Of a stretch of 6,179 nt of DNA, positions 1 to 6,179 are shown piece by piece. The stretch is from the NCBI GenBank assembly GCA_024763435.1, contig JANTFN010000110.1, positions 1 to 6,179 on the forward strand. Reading direction: 5' to 3'. The notes under the pieces were generated by a model. It ran no database searches. It had not been told where the DNA came from and worked only from the letters and a program-made list of their open reading frames with translations. How positions within the stretch are numbered: the stretch's first letter is position 1; the number at the start of each line of letters is the position of its first letter. A program made the translations under genes and the position numbers. Source of the stretch: Thermodesulfobacteriota bacterium. Its GTDB lineage: Bacteria; Desulfobacterota; S145-22.

Positions 1-2426
1 AACCCATAGGTTCTCATGTCCCGGAAGAGGACGTAGATATCTGCCTTGGGATTGGCCTCCTTCAGCCTCAGGGCATTCTTGACGGCCTGGCCGCAGCAGA
101 CGCGGCTGCAGTAATTCCTGTCTTCGTTTCGGCACCCCACGCATTGAATCATCACCAGGTTCTCGGCGTTCATTACCTTTTCGTCGCCTTTGGCAATCCG
201 CTCTTCCAGCTCCAGATGGGTTACTACCCGGTCATCTTCCCCATAGAAGTATTCAGCGGGTTTGTATTCATCTGCGCCAATGGCGATGATCGCCGCGCCA
301 TGGTCAATTTTCCGGACCCAACCGCCGGCATCGACGGTGGTCACAAAATTCCCGATATATCCTGAAACGTCGGTAATGACGGCGTCAGTAATGACATGCA
401 CCAGGGGGTGTTGATAAACCTCTCCAATAAGGTCATGGAGATAGGCCTGGACATCCATTCCCTCCAGGGTCGTGTAAAGCCTCCGGGCCATGCCACCAAG
501 CTCCGCGTCTTTTTCCAGAAGGTAAACATCGTGCCCCTGTCTGGCAATGGAAAGGGCACTCGTCATCCCCGCGATACCGCCCCCAACCACCAGGGCCGTC
601 TTGTTCACGGGCAGTTCAATCTCCTGAAGGGGTTCCAGATGGGTGGCGCGTGCTGCCGACATCCGGAGGATATCCTTGGCCTTCTGGGTCGCTTCCTCCT
701 TTTCCTTGGAATGAACCCAGGAGTTGTGCTCCCGGATATTGGCCATTTCCAGAAAATACTGATTGAGCCCCGCTTCGCGAACGGTATCCCGGAATAACGG
801 CTCAAGGGTCAAGGGCGAACAGGCCGCAATCACCACGCGATTGAGCCCCTTTTCCTTGATAATATCAGTAATTTCCCTCGCGGAATTCGTGGCACATGAA
901 AAAAGCTGTTCCTGGGCATAAGCCACATGGGGCAGCTTCAGGGCATAGTCAACAACAGAAGGGACATCCACCACACTCCCGATATTGGCCCCGCAATGGC
1001 ACACAAAGACGCCAATTTTCGGCTCCTCTCCCGTAACATCCTTCTCTACGGGATAAACCTTTTCTACAGTCAGTTTCCCCTGCCTGTTTTTCAAAAGCTC
1101 CCCGGTAAGGGCGCTGGCGCCGCTGGCACTGAAAACCGATTCGGGAATGTCCAGGGGACCCTGGAAAGCCCCGCTCACAAATATTCCCGGCCGGGAGGTT
1201 TTAATGGGAACTGCGGGATTTGTTTTACAGAATCCGTGAGGCTCAAGCTCAATGCCAAATTTGTCCACCAGCTTTTCGGCGCCAGCCGGTGGGTTTAATC
1301 CCACGGATAAAACGACCAGCTCAAATTCCTCTTCCTTGACGCCTTCATCGGGCGTGGAATAGCGAATAGTGACATTCTTGGTCTCCGGAATCTCTCTCCC
1401 AATGGAAACATAGCTTCGAATAAACCGAACCCCGGGGAGATCCGCCGTTCTCTGATAATAGCGTTCAAAATCCTTTCCGAAGGAGCGAACATCGTTGTGG
1501 AATATTGTACACGCCACCTCTTCATCATGGACGTTTGCCAGAATGGCCTGTTTCTGGCTGTAGGTACAGCAGACGCCGGAGCAATACGTATTGCCCCCTT
1601 CGATAACCTGCCGGGAACCCACGCATTGAATCCAGGCGATTTTTTTGGGATGTTTCTGATCTGAAGCGCGCAGAATCTCTCCGCGATAGGGTCCTGTCGA
1701 GCAGGTCAACCGTTCGAAATCGAGGCTGGTAACCACGTTTTCGAACGTGCCGTAGCCATAATCCCCCCGCAAAGCAGGATCAAAGGGCTCAAAGCCCGGC
1801 GCGAGCAGAATCGCCCCGACGTTGACTTCAACTTTCTCGGGTGTCTGACTGAAATCTATTGCGTTGTTCTCACAAACATTTTCGCAAATAAGACATTTAT
1901 CTTCCTTCAGGTAAAGACACGCGTCAGGGTCCACATAGGTAACAAGGGGAACAGCCTGTTCAAAATAGATATGGATAGCCTTGTTATTGGACAAATCCTG
2001 GTTATACGGATCGGGCACCTGGACAGGACAGTATTTTACACAGGTGTTACAGCCCGTACAGATATCCTCGATAATATACCGGGGTTTTTTTACGAGAGTG
2101 ACGTTAAAATTTCCCGCGTCTCCCTCGACGTCGTCAATTTCCGTATAGGTAAGAACTTCTATATTTGGATGCCGGCCGACCTCGACCAGTTTAGGTGCCA
2201 GAATTCATGTGGAACACTCATTGGTGGGAAAGGTCTTATCAAGCTGAGCCATGTGACCACCAATAGAGGGAGATTCCTCAACCAGATAAACCTTGAAGCC
2301 GGAAGCAGCAAGGTCCAGCGAGGCCTGCACGCCGCTGATACCGCCACCCACAACCATAACATCCCCGAAATTGCCTTCCATGGGAATTTCAAAAGGGTGT
2401 TGTCCTTCAATGCGCTCTTTTTCCAT
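1..2426 (-). CDS. bamE: Benzoyl-CoA reductase HdrA-like flavoprotein BamE, predicted selenoprotein (3'-partial, TGA read as Sec74)
   Basis: BamE is the HdrA-like FAD/Fe-S hub of the Bam complex, where electron bifurcation is thought to occur. Reading through one in-frame TGA gives 808 visible residues; I found no other stop by translating down to base 3. The protein has two HdrA-like modules. Module 1 has a Rossmann GGGISG near residue 27, FPTNEC followed by Sec74 and ILAPK, ferredoxin cysteines C123, C126, C129, C133 and C170, C178, C181, C185, and QCVGSR (C268) with C282, C286, C287. Module 2 has VCHCG (C476, C478), C511, C536, a second GGGIAG near 616, QCVGCR (C762, C765) and C773, C777, C778. 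It is cut at RTYG, so the C-terminus is outside. The ATG at 2426 overlaps the bamD stop and has AAGGA 9 bases upstream; the later ATG at 2381 has no good ribosome site. The alternative, a pseudogene with a nonsense mutation, is unlikely given intact coding on both sides and the SECIS-like hairpin. Confidence 0.9.
2172..2189 (-). promoter_or_regulatory. Predicted bacterial SECIS hairpin within bamE
   Basis: On the minus strand a seven-pair stem, CUGGUCG (2189-2183) with CGGCCGG (2178-2172), closes a four-base loop AGGU (2182-2179); five pairs are Watson-Crick and two are G-U. The loop lies 22 bases after the UGA, within the spacing of bacterial SECIS elements, and its GGU resembles the SelB-recognised loop of Escherichia coli fdhF. 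A weaker lower stem may pair GAAUUCU (2206-2200) with AGAAGUUC (2160-2153) with one bulged G, which would put the UGA at the base as in fdhF. It would recruit SelB with Sec-tRNA. The hairpin is itself coding sequence (LVEVGR). Confidence 0.8.
2205..2207 (-). other. In-frame TGA predicted to encode selenocysteine 74 of BamE
   Basis: This TGA sits between TNECST and ILAPKLVEVGRHPNI in the same frame. HdrA-type proteins have the pattern (D/E)C-x2-(C/U)-I-L-x-P-K here, and some, such as that of Methanocaldococcus jannaschii, are known to use selenocysteine. The reading frame continues open for 734 codons with all expected Fe-S and flavin motifs. The residue is likely a Fe-S ligand or redox residue close to the flavin, which is inference from the family. 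Confidence 0.88.
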
Positions 2427-3610
2427 TACACACTATCCTTATCGGTTTCTTCTGTTTCCTGAATCGCTTCCTGAATCACTTCCGTAATGTCTTTTACCTT
2501 CAAAACGTCATTATATTCCATGGTCATCCGGCTGTCCTCGAAATTGGTAATGCAGTAGGGACAGGCCGTTACCAGCTCCTCGGCCCCGCTATCCACCGCC
2601 TGTTGCAGCCGAATATCAGAGAATCTTTCTTCCTTGGGAACCTCCATCCAGATTCTCCCCGCGCCGCCACCGCAACAGAGCGCGTCTTCCCGTGACTCTT
2701 CCATCTCAATCAGATTCAAGCCCGGTATCTTCTTCAGAACCTCCCGGGGTTCATCATAAATTCCGTTGTGCCGCCCGAGGTAGCAGGGGTCGTGATAGGT
2801 TATTTTCCTGGCAAGCGCCTTCTTGATTTCAAGCCTTCCCGCGCTGATCAGCTCAAAAAGATACTGCGCGACATGGACAATTTCGAAATTCACCATGAAC
2901 TCGGGATATTCGTTTTTAAAGGTATGATAACAGTGGGGAGAAGACACCAGAATTTTCTTCACGCCGTGATCGATAAAGGTCTTGATATTTGCCTTGGCCA
3001 GGGTAACAAACATTTCCTCGTCCCCTGTTTTGCGAATGCTCTCACCGCAGCAATTTTCCTCAGGTCCCAGGATACCAAACGTCACCCCGGCTTTATTGAG
3101 AATTTCAACGGTGGCCCTGGCCACCTTTTTCAGCCTCGGATCATAACTGGGGTAACAGCCGGGAAAATAAAGAATTTCCATTCCCGCCTCAAAGGTTTTT
3201 ACATTCAGGCCTTCCGTCCAGCCTGCCCTGTTTTCCCGCTTTTCATTCAGGGGATTCCCCTCGGCGGCAAGGCTGGATCGTATAGAACGAATGGGCTGGA
3301 CAGCGGGGGGAAATGCCATATATTCGGTAGCAACTCTCCGAAGGGCAACCACGGAATCTATCTGCTGGACATCTCGAGGACACCGCTGGGGGCACTTGCC
3401 GCAACTGGTACACCGCCAGATATCTTCAGCTTCAATATCCGTCATGCCGAACGTAGCATCCCGCACGACCTTGCGCATACTGAACGTAATGACCTTATTC
3501 CACGGGCAAACCGTATCGCATAATCCGCACTGAAAACATCTCTTGAAGGCGTCTCCGCCCTGCTCTTTTATAACATCGATGATCTCTTTGTAGTCGGTCA
3601 GGTTCTCCAC
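2426..3610 (-). CDS. bamD: Benzoyl-CoA reductase HdrD-like Fe-S subunit BamD
   Basis: BamD resembles the HdrD/HdrB side of soluble heterodisulfide reductases and is thought to carry electrons between BamE and BamBC. The 394-residue protein begins with two 4Fe-4S motifs, C25-x2-C28-x2-C31-x3-C35-P and C67-x2-C70-x2-C73-x3-C77-P. Two cysteine-rich CCG domains follow. The first is PGC...NCCGES...SSPHC, where the usual first Cys of the CxxC is Ser. The second is complete: DPC...CCGGGAG...ACPYC. No membrane segment is visible. The start is a GTG: an in-frame TAA lies ten codons upstream (3640-3638) with no ATG in between, and an AAGAGG lies 13 bases before the GTG, a rather long spacing. The TAA stop shares one base with the bamE ATG (TAATG), implying translational coupling. 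The HdrD-type domain order could also fit other Hdr-like complexes; the position after bamBC makes BamD the clear reading. Confidence 0.92.
   Translation of the reverse strand: MENLTDYKEIIDVIKEQGGDAFKRCFQCGLCDTVCPWNKVITFSMRKVVRDATFGMTDIEAEDIWRCTSCGKCPQRCPRDVQQIDSVVALRRVATEYMAFPPAVQPIRSIRSSLAAEGNPLNEKRENRAGWTEGLNVKTFEAGMEILYFPGCYPSYDPRLKKVARATVEILNKAGVTFGILGPEENCCGESIRKTGDEEMFVTLAKANIKTFIDHGVKKILVSSPHCYHTFKNEYPEFMVNFEIVHVAQYLFELISAGRLEIKKALARKITYHDPCYLGRHNGIYDEPREVLKKIPGLNLIEMEESREDALCCGGGAGRIWMEVPKEERFSDIRLQQAVDSGAEELVTACPYCITNFEDSRMTMEYNDVLKVKDITEVIQEAIQETEETDKDSV
2436..2440 (-). promoter_or_regulatory. Ribosome binding site of bamE
   Basis: AAGGA lies inside the last codons of bamD, 9 bases before the bamE ATG. 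With the one-base TAATG overlap it supports the 2426 start and coupled translation of bamD and bamE. Confidence 0.75.
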
Positions 3611-3623
3611 GGTCTTTCTTAAA

Positions 3624-3629
3624 CCTCTT
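3624..3629 (-). promoter_or_regulatory. Probable ribosome binding site of bamD
   Basis: AAGAGG lies 13 bases before the GTG start of bamD in the 35-base gap after bamC. The spacing is long, so initiation may be modest. The purine-rich AAGAAAGA closer to the GTG could contribute instead. Confidence 0.45.
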
Positions 3630-3645
3630 CTTTCATGTTAGTTTT

Positions 3646-4194
3646 TTAACCCTTCTTCGCCATCGCCATTCGGTCAAAGGTTTCCATAATCTTCTGGTAG
3701 CCATATTTATCGACCAGCGACTCCAGCCCTGTCTCCAGATCCTCCTGTGTCTCTTCTTCTGCCACTTCCTCCTCCCTTTCCTCGTATGTCAGGGCTTCAG
3801 CCAGGCATACTTCAACACACTTAGGTACTTCAAGAGGCGGGTCTGTTTCACACATATCGCACTTCAGGGGAAGCCCGGAATCGGGTTCTTTAAAAAGGTC
3901 CCTCGACGGGCAGGAGGCCCGACAGAAGGCACACTCATCATATTCCTTCCCATCGATAATGTATTTGTCTCTGCCAGCACATTCAGCCGGCGTATATTCC
4001 CCCGCATAAACAGGGACATAGATATTTTTCAGTGGGTCATGAATCACCCGGATACGAGACCGTGCCGGGTTATTACTGCTATATTGCGGCTCAGCATGAA
4101 AAGCGGAGCAGATGACCTCACACGCCCGGCAACCGTTGCATTTATCAACATCAACTTTTATTGTTTTAATAATTTTTTTCTGTTTCTCACCCAT
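3646..4194 (-). CDS. bamC: Benzoyl-CoA reductase electron-transfer ferredoxin subunit BamC
   Basis: BamC is the small iron-sulfur partner of BamB that relays electrons from the rest of the Bam complex to the BamB cluster and tungsten cofactor. The 182-residue protein has exactly 12 cysteines, enough for three 4Fe-4S clusters: a ferredoxin set C19-x2-C22-x2-C25-x3-C29, then C72, C88, C91, C95, and a set C112, C115, C126, C130. This resembles the Fe-S subunits of molybdopterin oxidoreductases. No signal peptide or membrane segment is seen, so it should be cytoplasmic. Residues from about 138 on form a very acidic, cysteine-free tail (several Glu runs) ending in a short basic stretch. The ATG at 4194 is chosen because it follows a purine-rich GGGGGGAG by 9 bases and begins just before the first cluster. 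It lies 20 bases after bamB and 35 bases before bamD, so it is surely co-transcribed with both. Confidence 0.93.
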   Translation of the reverse strand: MGEKQKKIIKTIKVDVDKCNGCRACEVICSAFHAEPQYSSNNPARSRIRVIHDPLKNIYVPVYAGEYTPAECAGRDKYIIDGKEYDECAFCRASCPSRDLFKEPDSGLPLKCDMCETDPPLEVPKCVEVCLAEALTYEEREEEVAEEETQEDLETGLESLVDKYGYQKIMETFDRMAMAKKG

Positions 4195-4203
4195 CTCGGT
4201 TCA

Positions 4204-4211
4204 CTCCCCCC
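4204..4211 (-). promoter_or_regulatory. Probable ribosome binding site of bamC
   Basis: GGGGGGAG stands in the 20-base gap after the bamB stop, 9 bases before the bamC ATG. It is G-rich and not a canonical AGGAGG, but the spacing is right. Confidence 0.6.
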
Positions 4212-4214
4212 ACG

Positions 4215-6179
4215 TTATTTCTTCTCGTTTTTACCCGAAGTTCCTTTAGAAGGAGTCCCTTCCGCATCTGTTAAGATCCCCCTCCGAACCAAGTCTTCAC
4301 TGACGTAATCCAAGGCCAGTTTATGCAAGAACTCTTTTGTTGGAACACCTTCATGATTCCAGCCCTTAAATTTGTAATACGTATCAAGCAACTCCTCCTC
4401 AAGCTCGGGGAATCTTTTCTTCCAATGATCCTCTGGCGGACTTTCATCGCTTCTCTTCATGCCCCTTCTTATATTGATGGCCCGAATCAAGGTTCGACTC
4501 CTACGCGTCGTTTCCCACAGTTTGTCTTCATCCATATCTATCCCCGTTGCCGCGGAGATTAATTTTGGATAATTGTGTATATGATACGGCGGCTTCAGGG
4601 GAAACGCCGATAAACCGGCACATACGCCGAGGGCATCATCAATGTAATGCATGGCCTCCTGCCAGTCAACAATTTCACAGGTTGCCTCAACTGTAGGATA
4701 AAAAGGAATTGAGTGATCGCCGCGCAGTTCCCAGTTCACAAAATATTCCTTGAATTTATCATCAGGGACCTGAATCCAGTCCTTGACAAATTCTTCTCTC
4801 TGCTCCCGTTTGGGGAAAGGTGCCTGGGGAAACTGTCCTTCAATCTGGGTAATGCTTATCTTTTCGCCCGTGCAATACATCAGGAAATAAATGGGATTCA
4901 GCATCCCCAGTTTGAGCGGCAACTGTTCTATTTTTTTAATATTGTTATGCGCGTATTCTTCCGCGCCCTTCCCAATCTTTTTAGCGGCCCAGTATGACCC
5001 ATCGGCCAGAATATCTCCGATTCCCTCCCGATGGACAATCTTGTCAAGCAGCCAGAAAAAACGTTCTTCCTTGTCGGCCGGAAATCCCGGCATATCTTCA
5101 TCCGTCAAAATACCCGCTTCGTAAAGTTCAACAGCAAAGGCCATGACCTGCGGGGCTGAAAACGCGTCCACGCCATACTCCGTGGCACGCTGAGCGATTT
5201 TGAAATCGAATCCAAGATCATCTACCTCGGCTCCCATGACATACGTAAGTTTCGAGTAACATTTCATCATATAGGTTGAAACGCCAGGATAGTTGACTAC
5301 CGCGCCGCATTTCATCGGGCAGTTATAACAACTTACCAGCCGGTCCACCGCTTTTTCCTGCGTCTCCCGCCATTCCTCCTCTTTTTCCTTCGTCCAGAAA
5401 TCTTTTCTCCGGTAACGGGCGTTTCCCCAGGCAAAATTGGTGGTATGCCACTGTTCGTCATGGATGGCCATCTCCTGCGGTGATCCGATACCAGCTAAAA
5501 TAGGCGGCACCCCTTTAATCGGATTTTCTGCCCGGAGCTGGATATATTTCAGGACATCATCACAAAGCTCGAAAAATTCCTTCGGCTGGGCAACATTGAT
5601 ATCCTTCGTCCCGCGAACCGCTATCGCCTTGAGCCCCTTGTCCCCCATGACCGCGCCAATTCCGGCCCGGCTGGCACTGGATCTGCCATGCTCGATGGAA
5701 GCATAAAAAACCTTATTCTCACCAGCCAGACCAATGGCAGCCACCTGAATCTTCGGGTCCTTTAGCTCCTCCGCAATAAGTTTCTGCGTTTCAACAGCGC
5801 CTTTTCCCTGCAAATGAGAGGCATCACGGAGCTCCACCTTATCGTTATTTATCCACAGATAAACCAGCTTCGGGGACTTGCCACGAAGAATCACCTTGTC
5901 ATACCCGGCATACTTCAATTCCGGCGCCCAGAACCCCCCCATCATGGAATAGGCCATTAACCCGGTCTGAGGCGACATGGTAGAAACAATCGTGCGATTG
6001 GCCCCCGTAGCGGGCGTGGCATCTAAAAGGCCGGTGCCGAATATCAGCAGATTATCAGGGGAAAAGGGTTCGACTTCAGGGGGAACCCTGTCCCATAATA
6101 TCTTGGCGTTCGTCCCCAGTCCTCCCAGAAAAAGCTCGGTGTCTTTCGGGTCGGTTGGAACCTTCTCGATATTTCCTCG
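4215..6179 (-). CDS. bamB: Class II benzoyl-CoA reductase, tungsten active-site subunit BamB (5'-partial)
   Basis: BamB is the catalytic subunit of ATP-independent benzoyl-CoA reductase, a cytoplasmic member of the aldehyde:ferredoxin oxidoreductase (AOR) family that reduces benzoyl-CoA to cyclohexa-1,5-diene-1-carboxyl-CoA at a W-bis-metallopterin. The visible 654 residues start on a codon boundary at the window edge. By comparison with the Geobacter protein about 16 N-terminal residues are missing, so the true start is not visible. Seen (numbered from the window edge): three Fe-S cysteines C284, C287, C291 in CYNCPMKCG, with the fourth AOR-type ligand C520 in DALGVC; C307 (MMKC), E236 (SPQEM) and H245 (QWH). 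With the missing residues added, these last three fall at about C322, E251 and H260, the tungsten ligand and acid/base residues I recall from the BamBC structure. The motif ITQIEGQFPQAP (about residues 442-453) is BamB-like and not typical of ordinary AORs. The C-terminus has a short Gly/Ser/Lys-rich tail. The gene ends in TAA, 20 bases before bamC. Confidence 0.95.
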   Translation of the reverse strand, partial: RGNIEKVPTDPKDTELFLGGLGTNAKILWDRVPPEVEPFSPDNLLIFGTGLLDATPATGANRTIVSTMSPQTGLMAYSMMGGFWAPELKYAGYDKVILRGKSPKLVYLWINNDKVELRDASHLQGKGAVETQKLIAEELKDPKIQVAAIGLAGENKVFYASIEHGRSSASRAGIGAVMGDKGLKAIAVRGTKDINVAQPKEFFELCDDVLKYIQLRAENPIKGVPPILAGIGSPQEMAIHDEQWHTTNFAWGNARYRRKDFWTKEKEEEWRETQEKAVDRLVSCYNCPMKCGAVVNYPGVSTYMMKCYSKLTYVMGAEVDDLGFDFKIAQRATEYGVDAFSAPQVMAFAVELYEAGILTDEDMPGFPADKEERFFWLLDKIVHREGIGDILADGSYWAAKKIGKGAEEYAHNNIKKIEQLPLKLGMLNPIYFLMYCTGEKISITQIEGQFPQAPFPKREQREEFVKDWIQVPDDKFKEYFVNWELRGDHSIPFYPTVEATCEIVDWQEAMHYIDDALGVCAGLSAFPLKPPYHIHNYPKLISAATGIDMDEDKLWETTRRSRTLIRAINIRRGMKRSDESPPEDHWKKRFPELEEELLDTYYKFKGWNHEGVPTKEFLHKLALDYVSEDLVRRGILTDAEGTPSKGTSGKNEKK

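Noticed and set aside
2379..2381. Later ATG as the start of bamE
   Set aside because: It begins closer to the Rossmann fold but has no ribosome site, whereas the ATG at 2426 has AAGGA at 9 bases and overlaps the bamD stop.
2205..2426. A separate 73-residue gene, with bamE as a nonsense-mutated pseudogene
   Set aside because: The frame continues open to the window edge with conserved HdrA motifs, and a SECIS-like hairpin follows the TGA. Readthrough as selenocysteine explains all of this.
2768..3523. 251-codon open frame on the plus strand
   Set aside because: It lies wholly antisense to bamD, has no recognisable domains, and is a shadow of the third-position base bias of the real gene.
3619..3636. 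Tiny five-codon open frame (MKEEV) between bamC and bamD, as a leader peptide
   Set aside because: It is most likely chance: it overlaps the purine-rich ribosome site of bamD and no attenuator-like hairpin is seen around it.
4165..4180. Run of A bases near the start of bamC as a possible frameshift site
   Set aside because: The zero frame codes a complete protein with all cluster ligands after the run, so no frameshift is needed.
4195..4214. Terminator or promoter between bamB and bamC
   Set aside because: The 20-base gap holds only a ribosome site; no hairpin or T-run is present and there is no room for a promoter.

Overview
The window holds four genes, all on the minus strand and tightly packed, reading from the right edge to the left edge: bamB (5' end cut off), bamC, bamD and bamE (3' end cut off). 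Together they encode the first four subunits of the ATP-independent, tungsten-dependent class II benzoyl-CoA reductase (Bam complex), which dearomatises benzoyl-CoA in strict anaerobes. The identification rests on long stretches of BamB that match what I know of the Geobacter metallireducens protein, on the cofactor motifs of every subunit, and on the B-C-D-E gene order.

Layout: bamB occupies 6179-4215 (654 residues visible, only the extreme N-terminus missing). After 20 bases comes bamC (4194-3646), and after 35 bases bamD (3610-2426, GTG start). bamD and bamE then overlap by one base (TAATG). bamE runs from 2426 off the left edge (808 residues visible). No promoter, terminator, RNA gene, mobile element or CRISPR array was seen. 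Both operon ends lie outside the window, and bamF-bamI would be expected beyond the left edge.

The most notable feature is that bamE contains an in-frame TGA (2207-2205) where HdrA-family proteins usually have a conserved cysteine. The frame stays open for 734 more codons, and a hairpin with an AGGU apical loop begins 15 bases after the TGA, as in a bacterial SECIS element. I read this TGA as selenocysteine 74, not as a stop. A conventional gene caller would split or truncate bamE here.

How the parts work together: BamB (W-bis-metallopterin, one 4Fe-4S) reduces the aromatic ring. BamC (predicted three 4Fe-4S clusters) passes electrons to it. BamD (HdrD-like, CCG motifs) and BamE (a tandem HdrA-like flavin and Fe-S protein) form the soluble heterodisulfide-reductase-like part thought to drive this very low-potential reduction by electron bifurcation.

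Organism: probably a strictly anaerobic, aromatic-degrading bacterium, most likely a Desulfobacterota member (sulfate reducer, iron reducer or syntroph) that makes selenoproteins. By eye the G+C is about 50%, lower than typical Geobacter. The genus cannot be fixed from this window.
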